Below are positions 11,385 through 22,000 of a stretch of DNA of 64,000 nt, in pieces. Each line of letters starts with the position of its first letter. Position 1 is the stretch's first letter. The stretch lies in the NCBI RefSeq assembly GCF_905475395.1, contig NC_058341.1, forward strand, positions 59,279,501 to 59,343,500, in the 5' to 3' direction. The position numbers and the translations under genes were made by a program. The notes below the pieces were generated by a model that was given only the letters and a program-made list of their open reading frames with translations, had not been told where the DNA came from and ran no database searches. Origin of the DNA: Chrysoperla carnea. Its lineage: Eukaryota > Arthropoda > Insecta > Neuroptera > Chrysopidae.

Positions 11385-13755
11385 ATGTTTGCACAATTCA
11401 CAAGAAAAAGTTTAGCAACTACTGCACGTACCTTCAGTACATCATCACAGGTAAGGGCGTTATCTCTTTTTCTTTTTTATTACTCCTTAACTATTTTGAT
11501 ACGTGCATAATCGGTGACGTAATATAAAAATTTTTAATTTATCGCTAATGAATTTTTTTTAATTGCAGCAAAATACAAAAGTAGCCGTATTGGGTGCAGC
11601 TGGTGGAATTGGTCAACCATTATCGTTACTTTTAAAATGTAATACATCTATTTCACGTTTAGGAGTTTACGATGTTGCAAATACCCCCGGAGTTGCTGCT
11701 GATTTGTCACACATTAATACACCAGCCAGTTTAGTTCATGGAAAAGGAGATGCAGAATTAGACAAAGTTTTAAAAGATGCCGAAATTGTAGTAATACCCG
11801 CTGGTGTACCCCGTAAACCAGGTAACTTTCGATTTTTGTATTTTAAACGATACGATACTATGACCTTTAATATATGTTGATATCGTTTTTATACGGTCTA
11901 TTTTTAAATTTCGTGTATAAAATATTCGTGTATGGTGGAGTCCTTAGTCCAAGTCGATACGAATATCGATCAAGGTCAGTAACAGAACATGTGAGTGGAT
12001 TTGTGTAATAATTTTATAAATATTGTCTCTACCATGATCTTAAAAATTATCTAGAATTTATTTAATCTTATTGTAAATTTCTCGAATCTTCGTTTGAAAA
12101 TCAGGCCTTAATTGATTCATAGAGAACTTGATGATATAAGTATTATAAAAGATATTAAATGAAAACTTTAGGATTTTTTCTCGCATGGTCTTATTCTGTG
12201 ATATGACACGGATATCCATGGCTGATTGCAATAGCAGCACTCTAAGAAGAAATGGTGCAGATTAACATATTTTAGACCATGCATCAACAAAATAGCAAAA
12301 GAATTAGATAATATAATTTGAAAAAGTCCCCATTAGCAGAATTAAATTGATCCAATTACTGGGAAATCCAAAGAATAAATTAAACAACGAAAAATAGCCG
12401 GGGATCTATTGCATTTGATGTCAAAACTGTTCGGAGAAATACGTGGGCCAAAGCAGACGACAAATTTGTATAAGATTTAAAGAACATATGGCACACTCAA
12501 TATAAGTTATAAAAGAAAAATATTGTGTGACCGCACACGTTATCGAAATATAAAATCGACATTCAAAAACTGGGCAATGAACTCGGATAAATGATCTATT
12601 TTTCCAAATTCAGATTGTTGGTGACTAAAAATTTATCCCTGAAAAAGTAAAAAAACATTTTTTCACCATTGAATATTAAGCGCTCTAAAGTAATACACTG
12701 TTATGAGACAAAATCATAATTAATTTGATTCAAAAATGTCATTATAATGAAGAATCAAGACTAAAAAATTTTAAAATTACTGATAATTTTGATAAAATAA
12801 GCTTTTATTGTAGAGAATAGAGATATAGCTAATATCTAGGTTCTTTGAAGAAAGAAAACCAATTTAACTAAAATAAGGACTTCGAAGGCCAACATTAACA
12901 CAATTTGCATTTTTAACAACGATTTTACTGTCTTATTTCTCACAGAAACCGTAGAATTCCAAAATTTTTAAATATTTCAAACTTATTCTTCGATATCGTA
13001 CAGTCAAGTTAATCTTATAAATTTTTTAACATAATTTTATTTTTTTTTTAATTTAAGGTCAAACTCGTGATGATTTGTTCAACACCAATGCAGGAATTGT
13101 ACGAACCTTAGTTGAAGCCTGCGCCAAAAATTGCCCAAAAGCTCTCATTGCCATAATTACAAACCCAGTGAATTCTACCGTTCCAATCGCAGCAGAAGTA
13201 CTCAAAAAGAAAGGTTGTTATGATCCAAAACGAGTGTTTGGTGTAACCACATTAGATTTGGTACGTTCCAGCACATTTATTGCTGAATATATTGGTGCAA
13301 ATCCGATTGATTTAAACATCCCAGTAATTGGTGGACACTCTGGTGTTACTATTATCCCAATAACATCTCAAGCGAGCCAAAAAGTAACATTTAAATCTAA
13401 AGAAGATTTAGATAAACTTACCGATCGTATCCAAAATGCCGGTACTGAAGTTGTTAAAGCCAAAGCTGGTGGTGGTTCAGCAACATTGTCCATGGCTTTT
13501 GCTGCAGCACGTTTCACAAACTCCTTAATCAAGGGTTTACATGGCGAAAAGAATGTTGTGGAATGTGCTTACGTTGAAAATGAAGTGTGTGGTGTGAAAT
13601 ATTTCTCTACTCCAATTGTTTTGGGTAAAGGTGGTGTTGAAAAGAATTTGGGTCTTGGTGAATTAAATGATTACGAAAAAGGATTATTGGAGAAAGCTAT
13701 CCCTGAATTAAAGAAAGATATTCAAAAAGGTGAAGAATTTGCGAAGAAAGGTTAA
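11385..13755 (+). CDS. Mdh2: Malate dehydrogenase, mitochondrial, three exons
   Basis: Exons 11385-11450, 11569-11821 and 13058-13755 splice in frame to 338 aa, the usual length for the animal mitochondrial precursor. It interconverts malate and oxaloacetate with NAD in the TCA cycle in the matrix. Exon 1 is a Ser/Thr/Arg-rich presequence of 22 residues ([17 protein letters not shown]). The NAD-binding glycine loop GAAGGIGQP is at residues 31-39. Substrate arginines fall at 104, 110 and 176, Asn at 142 (ITNPVNS), Asp173, and the catalytic His200 in GGHSG. These positions coincide with those of the mammalian enzyme. The third exon holds most of the catalytic domain. Intron 2 is 1236 bp with no gene inside. 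No key residue is missing, so it should be an active enzyme. Confidence 0.97.
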
Positions 13756-13939
13756 GTTAAACTAAATGATGCATTTCCCATGAAAAAAGAAATATATTTA
13801 ATATATTGATCTTTTGTACATCTTTTTCGAAATGATTTAATCAATAATCAATCGTTCGTTTTATTCATTACAATATTTTTTTTTTAAATGTCTGAAACAC
13901 CAAATCAAATTACCATTGTAATTATGTATTACGTATTGT

Positions 13940-13945
13940 AATAAA
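13940..13945 (+). terminator. Probable Mdh2 polyadenylation signal
   Basis: An AATAAA hexamer about 185 bases after the Mdh2 stop codon, followed by a T-rich stretch. The assignment is by position only. Confidence 0.5.
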
Positions 13946-14327
13946 AGTTACTTTATTTTCAAGTATTAATTTTAATTTGGTTTTTTTTTTTTGCTCTTTT
14001 TAATAATGATTCCAAAATATCCAAAGTAGAAAAAAAAGAAGTGTTTTACGAATAAGAAAAATGAATAATCTAATAAACCGCCTTTCTTCTTTTTGCCTTA
14101 TATTGCGCATTCTTACAAAATCAATGGGTACACTGCATTCTTCACCCCTCCTTTTAAAGAATCTTACATGATCGATAAACGTACCAGTATTTGCAAATTT
14201 GTGTTATTTTAATTGATCATCGGGTGGAGTGATGAATGGAAAGATAACTGCCAGTATTGTGGACCGCGTACAGTCGTAATAGATAATTATGTGAGTATGT
14301 AATAATCTTGTGTTTAGTCGCTTTGAC

Positions 14328-14741
14328 CAGCGTTGCCAAGCCAAAATCTGTCTAGGTTGTAGATATGATTTAAAAAGTTGGAAGTTTTCAGCAAATCTTG
14401 CTTAAGAGTAAATAGATCTAATATTTCTTTTTTCTAAGCAATCCACGCAGTGGCCTTTTGTCAGTTTCGGTCGCCCTGCTCCAAGATTTGATCCTTCACC
14501 TCATATTTTGAATAAACAATTTATATTTATTCTTCAGTAAGTGTTTAATTAATGAAATGGCGATAGAAACGTCGATAAAAAACAAAAAAACATAATATTA
14601 TGAGGCATAGGTATAAGAATTTTCACGCAATTTTATTAAAATTTTTGATTTTGAAAAGATTTTTCTTGCGAGATAGTAGATTTTAAAAAGTTACTCAAAG
14701 TTGGTAGATCTAACTTAAACTTGGTAGAGTTGGCAACGCTG
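14328..14741. mobile_element. hAT-like MITE (CAGCGTTGCCAA termini)
   Basis: CAGCGTTGCCAA at the left end is exactly inverted as TTGGCAACGCTG at the right end, about 414 bp apart. CAG...CTG termini with a GTTGCCAA extension are typical of hAT non-autonomous elements. The 8-bp flanks GCTTTGAC and GCTTGGGT match at only five positions, so the target duplication is decayed or absent. No coding capacity. Confidence 0.55.
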
Positions 14742-14805
14742 GCTTGGGTAATCATTATCCTATAGTATTTACTCAAGGAATTACCGATCACTAGAAATAA
14801 CTGTG

Positions 14806-16095
14806 TAATAGTCCAGGAGCTGTCGATCTAAAAAGTTCCCTCATACGTGCATATATTTTTTTTAAAGAAAATAGATAGTTTAAAACTATAGGAATTCGAA
14901 ACGGTAGGTTTGCGTGGTTTTGCAAAGCCGAAAAAATGTTAAAAAAAATAAATTATTAAAAAAATCGATAAATGTTTGTCTCTCATGTTGTGAAATGGTT
15001 TGCCTAAAGTATATTCTACAGAAAATTTCATTATCTTTCAGAAAAAATTTACGCAAACCAATTTTTTTAGCCGGGAGAGTCAGGCAAGCCTTTTAAAGTG
15101 TGTGATGAGGGAGGAAATTTCTCCCTCATTACGTAACATGATTTTTTTATTTTTATTTTGTTCCTTGCAGTGTCTACTTTAAGATTATCTTGGTTTGCGG
15201 GCTCAGAAACGGCCGGAAATGTCCAGCAAACCAGCTTAAAGTTCATCTACTCTGAACTCATTTTCAATAAATATAAACTAGAAAAATGTTTCGTTGTAAA
15301 ATTACTATTGTTTTATGGTGATTTTTATTTTTTATTTTCTATTAAATACTTTTATTTTATAAAATTACTTTTCTATATTTTCTTTTGATATACTTTAGTA
15401 CGAACTTCATATAGGATATGACGTCTTGTTGTTTTTACGATTTGAAATAATGAAAGGGTAAATATAATTAAAGGAATAATAGGAAATTTTTATTTTGGAT
15501 GGATTTAATAATTTAATAAAAATAATGTCAGTTTATAAATGCAGAGGATAGAAAAAATACCACAAGTGTCTATACATGTTTGAATGTGTTTATTGTCTAT
15601 ACAAGTTTGTATGTGTTTATCTATTATATTTATTGAAAATGAGTTCAGAGTAGATGAACTTTAAGCTGGTTTGCTGGACATTTCCGGCCGTTTCTGAGCC
15701 CGCAAACCAAGATAATCTTAAAGTAGACACTGCAAGGAACAAAATAAAAATAAAAAAATCATGTTACGTAATGAGGGAGAAATTTCCTCCTTCATCACAC
15801 ACTTTAAAAGGCTTGCCTGACTCTCCCGGCTAAAAAAATTGGTTTGCGTAAATTTTTTCTGAAAGATAATGAAATTTTCTGTAGAATATACTTTAGGCAA
15901 ACCATTTCACAACATGAGAGACAAACATTTATCGATTTTTTTAATAATTTATTTTTTTTAACATTTTTTCGGCTTTGCAAAACCACGCAAACCTACCGTT
16001 TCGAATTCCTATAGTTTTAAACTATCTATTTTCTTTTAAAAAAATATATGCACGGTATGAGGGAACTTTTTAGATCGACAGCTCCTGGACTATAA
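14806..16095. mobile_element. Foldback element with about 470-bp near-identical inverted arms
   Basis: The left arm (14809-15276) and right arm (15624-16092) are reverse complements with only a handful of differences over about 470 bp. They flank a unique AT-rich core of about 350 bp. The element begins TAGTCCAGGAGCTG and ends CAGCTCCTGGACTA, with TAA on both sides (14806-14808 and 16093-16095), fitting a 3-bp TWA duplication as in PIF/Harbinger. The 60-codon frames in the arms are mirror copies of each other and not genes. A transcript through it would fold into a very long hairpin. Confidence 0.8.
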
Positions 16096-16954
16096 GGAGG
16101 AAAAAGTTATAATAGAATCCTAATTACTAATTTGCAAAAAAGTTGCAAATTAGTGATTAAAAAAGCACAATACATACATGAATCTCTTGAAAATTCTAAA
16201 AACCTTTTAGTGTTGCTACGCGTAATTTCAAAGGGTAATATGAAAAATAATCGTTTTGTACAAGTTATTTTTAAATTCAAGGTCTATAAACTGTTAATGA
16301 AAAATATTTGTTTTAAGATTATTTTAATTCAAGTAGAGATAAATTGTATTTTTTTGAAGTTTCAGTTGTTTTTTCTCAACTGACCCCTTGAACATTATTA
16401 ATTAAACCAAATAACCCCACAAGATATTGCCCGAGTAGATAATAAAATGTTATTTATTTGATTACAATGTTTTGATTTTTTAATATATTCGTGGTCTATT
16501 ATACATGGAATTCGTTAAAATGAAAACAAAAATATTGCATCTTCCCTATTAGAAATTTTTCGAAATTTTACAATTTTTTTAAGGAGTATGTTTTAATGAA
16601 AATCATTTTAGTACACTTGTGATTTTTTCTCTAAACTGATTTTAAGAAAAATGTGTTATTTTTTCAATCACTGGGAAAATTCGCTTAGCTAACGCATCTC
16701 CTGCGCTACGATATTTTTTTTTTACTTAGGCAATGAATACAAAGTAAGTATTTAGATAATTAAGTAGAGCTAGCTAATTGACATCGTTAACTTAATGTAA
16801 TAGAGAGAGAATTATTAATTAAAACATAAAACATCTTTAATTAAATAATTATTGGAATTTTAGCCGATCTAGATTTTTAATGGGTCCCTACTTTTAAAAT
16901 CGCTATGTAAACTGCTAGACTTATTTTTTCTTGTCAGGCTCAGTCGGCACGTTT
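16096..16954. other. Intergenic, no gene seen
   Basis: AT-rich sequence. A short segment near 16860-16930 (TTTTTAATGGGTCCCTAC...AAACTGCTAGACTTATTTTTTC) is related to sequence near 24345-24410 and 48780-48830, so it is a low-level dispersed repeat. Nothing else is recognised. Confidence 0.4.
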
Positions 16955-17535
16955 TATATACCATGCATATATGATATATATCTATACTAAGTTTAGTTCA
17001 AAGTATGGAACGCTTAAAAATATGATGCTACGAACAAAATTTTGGTATGGGTGTTCATCAAATCACTTAAAGAGTTCATTTCCGGTTGTCCGGGTGTGAT
17101 TATGATGATAGTTCAAAAACGGAAAAAGCTATCAAGCTGATATTTATATAGCATGCTCAGGACGTAAAAAGTGAGATTGAGTTTGTAAATAAGCAACATA
17201 GGCCAATCGGGTCTTGGGTCCTCAGTATCCATCTTGTAAACCGTTAGAGAAATAATGTTCCTTATAAAAAAAATAAACTTTTGTTTGAAACAGTAAACAT
17301 CATTTCGTAAACATCACTGTTTACTCGTGAGGACGTTAATTATTTTATAACATTATATAGAATGTATTCTATGTGAATATCAGTTATGTGCGTGTGACAT
17401 CACATAATCTAAGAGTGATTATCGTTCTTTACTTACATGACGTACAAAAAACAAACAATTGCGTAATCAACACTGTCTATACATGGTATTTAAACAATTA
17501 ACTCAGTCAATTGTTTGTTTTTACTTGTTCATTCT
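16955..17535 (+). repeat. ATACCATG dispersed repeat family, copy 1
   Basis: A diverged copy of a family of about 600 bp that begins ATACCATGTATATATGA...ATACATAGT, passes through TTCCGGTTGTCCG...GATATCAAGCTGA and AAACATCACTGTTTACC, and ends ACATGGTATTTCAACAATTAACTCAGTCAATTGTTTG. Other copies are at 34845-35465, 38906-39250 (internally deleted), 42436-43030 (inverted) and 51841-52245 (inverted). The last part holds a small hairpin (CAACAATT / AATTGTTTG). No coding capacity. Confidence 0.65.
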
Positions 17536-17694
17536 ATTTAAAGACGTATCCAATAATCAATTAACAATAACAGTGTGTACGAAAATGAAAATTTTAATCA
17601 ATCTATTTTATCAATTAAAACACACACATTATGTGGAGCATTTTTGCACGTCTTTAAAAATAGTACAAAAAAAAGTTTCAAAGCTGTTTTAAAA

Positions 17695-18295
17695 GTGTAT
17701 TGCATTTAAGATGAACACACCCTCACATTTTCGTCATTTATAGGAACATCGATTTGAAAACTTGCACAGTAATATAGGGACGTGGGTTACATTTTTTAAG
17801 ATTGTTAACAGAAACCTGAATCTTAAACTCAGTCTGCTACAAAAATTATTAGAAAAAGTTGCTTAGAATATTTTTTTTATGCCCATATATCGATTTTCAT
17901 GACAGAATTCACATTTTTTATTTTTCATTGTTTTGGTCTTTACTTAAAATTATTACAAGTTTATTTTTTAATTTTATAACTATGGAATGTAAAAACTGGA
18001 CAAAATGTGTTATGTATTCAAATATTTCAATAAAACTTGTAATAATTTTGAGAGCAGACCAAAATAATGAAAAATTTATAAATACAAATTTTATCATGAA
18101 AATCGGTATATGGATATAAAAAATATTCTAAGCAACTTTTTCTAATAATTTTTTTCGATATTTCTAACCATCTCTGGCCCTAGGCAAAATTTTGAGAATT
18201 TGTCAATTTGTAGTAGGCTGAGTTTATCGATATTCCTATAAATGACGAAAGTGTGAAGGTGTCTTCATCTTAAATGTATACACTGTGTGATGCAT
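17695..18295. mobile_element. Palindromic MITE (about 600 bp)
   Basis: The sequence folds on a centre near 17985. GTGTATTGCATTTAAGATGA near 17695 mirrors TCATCTTAAATGTATACAC near 18265. TTTCGTCATTTATAGGAA mirrors TTCCTATAAATGACGAAA, and TTATTAGAAAAAGTTGCTTA mirrors TAAGCAACTTTTTCTAATAA. The arms are diverged in the middle. The open frame at 17859-18119 arises from the palindrome and is not a gene. Confidence 0.65.
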
Positions 18296-18747
18296 AAAAC
18301 TTTTGAGTAGTTTCAAATAGTTTTTTTTTATACGTGAAGTGTTTTTTAAATGAATAATGGATGATTCTTTCTGTTATGAATAGATCTTTATTTTAGATTT
18401 TCGATTAGTATATTATAAAAACAATCATTTTTGTTAATCTACAGTTAACTCTCAATATTCTGGGCCGAATAAATTTGTTTTCGAATTTTTATATTTTTAG
18501 ATAATTTTCTATACGATTACCTACAATTTACAATACGTAATTTAATACAATACATTTTAAAAAGTAGAGTACATAAACAGTCGAAATACATAAACATGTT
18601 ACATCGTTAATTAAATGGAAAATTTTATATAAAAATACATTGATATCAAAACTTAATCCCTTAAAAGCAAACCTTAAAGAAGGATACATACAATAATTAG
18701 TTAAATAATGTCCTATAGATAAAATACAAATGAACATATTTGTTTAC

Positions 18748-18878
18748 TGAAATTAGCCTTTTTCCTGGAAAGATTAAAAAAATATCATCTAGATGGCAGG
18801 ATATATTTGTACCCCCCCCCCTAGTGTTGCCATCTAGCGAATCTTCCTTTAATCTTCTCAGGAAAAAGGCTAATTAAA
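18748..18878. mobile_element. Small hairpin element with a C10 tract
   Basis: ATTAGCCTTTTTCCTGG at the left end is inverted as CAGGAAAAAGGCTAAT at the right end, 131 bp in all. Inner segments AAAGATTA and TAATCTT, and CATCTAGATGGCA and TGCCATCTAGCG, also pair. A run of ten C residues at 18812-18821 sits in the loop. It looks like a tiny foldback MITE. Confidence 0.6.
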
Positions 18879-19264
18879 GCATTATATTTTTTAAATAATA
18901 CTAATAAAAATTTTTAACTAACTACATAAGACAAATTATAAACATTTCAGGGAGTTACAATACTTTTTGGATCATAAAAAAGTCTATTGACTTGATTAAA
19001 CAGAAATTACTTTTAAAAGCACAATATCCCACGCCAGTCGAAAGGTTAATTTAAAACAAATAGATAACTGTCTAAAAAAGAGGGACTCCTCCCCAAGGTA
19101 GATAACCCTGATTAATCCTATGATTGCGTTCACTCACTGATCCATAGGTTGACCATGCCTTTAATGGAATCGAGTTGGCTTCTAGACTTCGATTACTCAA
19201 AAACTAAGCGCAAAATTGAAAATTGTTACTCTTCATTTTCGCTTTATTAGGCTAATAAGCTAGG

Positions 19265-19740
19265 TTAGATGGGGTTAGGTTAGAGTGGCTGCCCTGAGGT
19301 TGGACACACTTAGACCATAGAGTCCGTTGTGATACCGAAAAAGGGTTGGCCCACCCCCGGCCGCTACTCCATGAACCATTTGGAGCTGTTTAGGTCGGAG
19401 AGGTCGTCAAAGAGAGGCTGGCTCAAGTAAGTCCATCTCCTCATGACAAGATCTGGGCAGTGACAGAGAAGATGAGACATTGTCTCCTCCTCCTCACCAC
19501 TGTGATAGGTCCTGCAGTAGCCGTAATACACTGCCAGGTCCAGGCGTTAAGCATGCCTGCCGCCCAACCAGTGCCCTGTAATAGCCGCAACAACTTTGCG
19601 AACAAAGGCCCTTGGAAGTGATATAAAATCCTCGGAACGCCTGCGTTTGTACTCAGACTATATCTGTCTTGTAGTACCACAAGTACTACAATACCATATC
19701 TGTCTTGTAGTACCTACCACACGTAATGGGCTAATTTCAC
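19265..19740 (-). mobile_element. Non-LTR retrotransposon 3' end, decayed, minus strand
   Basis: The same LINE family as at 1795-2398, here on the minus strand with its CCTAA-type tail at 19263-19290. On the minus strand the pieces read GHWLGGRHA, then YGYCR-YHSGEEEET, then SHLLCHCPDL, then LFDDLSDL and NSSKWFME. These are the end of the RNase H region and the Cys-rich C-terminus of pol. Frame shifts and a stop show it is dead. It lies directly against the broken 3' end of the zinc-finger gene at 19890-21671. Confidence 0.75.
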
Positions 19741-19889
19741 CGACAAATCGTGGCGTTACTTATTTCGAGCTAACTGATTTCTTGAGTAAATTTGCTATCA
19801 CAGAATTCACAAGCAAAACGGTTTTTCACCAGTCTGTATTCGTTTATGATTATTCAATTGGAGTTTCGAAGTAAATGTTCCGTCACAGA
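19741..19889 (-). pseudogene. Decayed continuation of the zinc-finger array
   Basis: Just past the stop of the neighbouring zinc-finger gene, the minus strand still encodes finger sequence in another frame (CDGTFTSKLQLNNHKRI, then TGEKPF) and then CEFCDSKF in a third frame. Compared with an intact finger of the same array (CEFCDKTFTSNLQLNNHK), about ten bases are missing around the stop. The gene therefore once ran further. The relic ends where the LINE copy begins. Confidence 0.7.
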
Positions 19890-21671
19890 TTAAGGTCTTT
19901 GTTCAGAATGAATTCGTTTATGGATACTTAAATTACTTTGATGAGTGAATGATTTTTTACAAACTTCACAGAAAAAAGTTTTTTCACTACTATGAATTCG
20001 TTTATGTTGAATTAAATTACTTTGATTAGTAAATTTTTTATCACAAATTTCACATGAAAAAAGTTTTTCTCCAGAATGAATTCGTTTATGGATATTTAAA
20101 TTGCTTTGCTGACTAAATGATTTATCGCAAACTTCACAGGAAAAAGGTTTTTCACCCGTATGAATTCGTTTATGATAAATTAAACCACTTTGTTGAGTAA
20201 ATGTTTTGTCACAAAATTCACAAGAAAATGGTTTTTCACCAGTATGCATTCTTTCATGGTTATTTAGTTGTATTTTCGAAATAAATGATCGGCCACAGAC
20301 TTCACATGAATACGATTTTTTTTCAGAATGAATTAGTTTATGGATATTTAAATTACATTGCTGAGTAAATGATTTCTTGCAAATATCACAGGAAAAAGGT
20401 TTCTCTCCAGTATGAGTTCGTTTATGGTAAATTAAACCACTTTGATGAGTAAATTTTTTATCACAAACTTCACAGGAAAATGGTTTTTCACCACTATGCA
20501 TTCGTTTGTGGTTATTTAATTGCAGATTCGAAGTAAACGTTTTGTCACAGAATTCACATGAATAAGGTCTTTGTTCAGAATGAATCCGTTTATGGATACT
20601 TAAATTGCTTTGCTGAGTAAATGACTTTTTACAAACTTCACAGGAAAAAGTTTTTTCACCACTATGAACCCGTTTATGTTGAATTAAATTAGCTTGATTA
20701 GTAAACTTTTTATCACAAATTTCACATGAAAATGGTTTTTCCCCAGAATGAATTCGTTTATGGATATTTAAATTTTTTTTCTGAGTAAATGATTTATCAC
20801 AAAATTCACAGAAAAAAGCTTTTTCACCACTATGAACTCGTTTATGTTGAATTAAATTACCTTGATTAGTAAACTTTTTATCACAAATTTCACATGGAAA
20901 AGGTTTTTCTCCCGAATGAATTCGTTTATGTATATTTAAATTGCTTTGTTGATTAAATGATTTATCGCAAATTTCACAGGAAAATGGTTTTTCACCGCTA
21001 TGAATTCGTTGATGTTGCACTAAATTAGCTTGATTAGTAAATTTTTTATCACAACTTTCACATGAAAAATATTTTTCTCCAGAATGAAGTCGTTTTTGTT
21101 TATTTAAACTACCTTCGTGGGAAAATTTATCACATATGTCACTAGAAATGTTTTTGTCTTCATTTTGAATTGATTGATGTTTAAAAAGATCTTCATCAGA
21201 TATTTCATCCTTAATTTTAAATTCTGTATTAAATTCTTCATTTAATTGTCGTTCAAGTTTAATTTTTTGATATTTATCTTTGGAAAACTCTTCATTTAAA
21301 TCAATTCCTTCATGTTTTGTTGCAACATTTTCTTCTAGTACTTCCTTCTTAATTGCCTCATGATCTGTTGTATTATTTCTGTCTTTAATTGATTCTTGTT
21401 CCATTGAATCACTCTCATCAAATATTTCATTTTTAATAATGATAAGTTCGGGAGCTTTAAGTTCTGCTTGTAATTCTGTTAATGTATTATTTTCGCCTTT
21501 GATTGATTCGTGTTCCATTGTATCACGTTCATTAAATATTTCATTTTTAATAATAATGAGTTCGGGCGCCATAAGTTCTGTATGTAAATCTTGAACATCT
21601 TTTTGAAGTTTAATGATGTCTTCATTGATTAAAAAATGATTATTTACGTTATGAAATAAATTGTTTTCCAT
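19890..21671 (-). CDS. C2H2 zinc-finger protein, 14 fingers, psi-K-x-E N-terminus
   Basis: A single-exon frame of 593 aa. I start at 21671 because MENNLFHNVNNHFLI aligns with MANNSFDNI and MANNSFVDTN of the two relatives at 30554 and 37815; an in-frame ATG lies 84 bases upstream. Residues 1-190 are acidic and repeat the motif I/L-K-x-E (IIKNE twice, IKGE, IKKE, IKLE, IKDE), which fits the SUMO acceptor consensus. One degenerate finger and then 14 intact C2H2 fingers follow, with HSGEKPF-type linkers. Fingers of the KKFTNQ-NLIQH type often alternate with the KSFTQQSNLNIH type, pointing to growth by two-finger units. It is expected to bind DNA in the nucleus; targets are unknown. It stops right after a linker (EQRP), where a frameshift removed further fingers. 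Confidence 0.85.
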   Translation of the reverse strand: MENNLFHNVNNHFLINEDIIKLQKDVQDLHTELMAPELIIIKNEIFNERDTMEHESIKGENNTLTELQAELKAPELIIIKNEIFDESDSMEQESIKDRNNTTDHEAIKKEVLEENVATKHEGIDLNEEFSKDKYQKIKLERQLNEEFNTEFKIKDEISDEDLFKHQSIQNEDKNISSDICDKFSHEGSLNKQKRLHSGEKYFSCESCDKKFTNQANLVQHQRIHSGEKPFSCEICDKSFNQQSNLNIHKRIHSGEKPFPCEICDKKFTNQGNLIQHKRVHSGEKAFFCEFCDKSFTQKKNLNIHKRIHSGEKPFSCEICDKKFTNQANLIQHKRVHSGEKTFSCEVCKKSFTQQSNLSIHKRIHSEQRPYSCEFCDKTFTSNLQLNNHKRMHSGEKPFSCEVCDKKFTHQSGLIYHKRTHTGEKPFSCDICKKSFTQQCNLNIHKLIHSEKKSYSCEVCGRSFISKIQLNNHERMHTGEKPFSCEFCDKTFTQQSGLIYHKRIHTGEKPFSCEVCDKSFSQQSNLNIHKRIHSGEKLFSCEICDKKFTNQSNLIQHKRIHSSEKTFFCEVCKKSFTHQSNLSIHKRIHSEQRP

Positions 21672-22000
21672 TTTTTTATTCGGTTCACTCAAATTTCTCA
21701 TGACAGTTAACAAATGACAGAGATAATACCATAGAGCTGTATACTGTATAGACAAACAAAACGCAACAAGTGAATTCGTAACTACAGTGAGAGAGGTAGA
21801 AACATAAAGAAACTTTAGGCGTATAAGAGAGAAGATAGCTATACACGCTTACTTTATATGTCTTTCTACAGCTATATACGTGCCTACCATAGATAAAATA
21901 ATAGTAGTGCCTACTTTATCTGTCTCTCCTCATCTATATTGTAACCACAATGTTAAGAGTTCTACAAAGTCCAAACGATTCTCTCTTATATGTCTCTCTT

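Noticed and set aside
14914-15986. Mirror-image 60-codon frames on both strands
   Set aside because: They are the same sequence in the two arms of a foldback element and resemble no protein.
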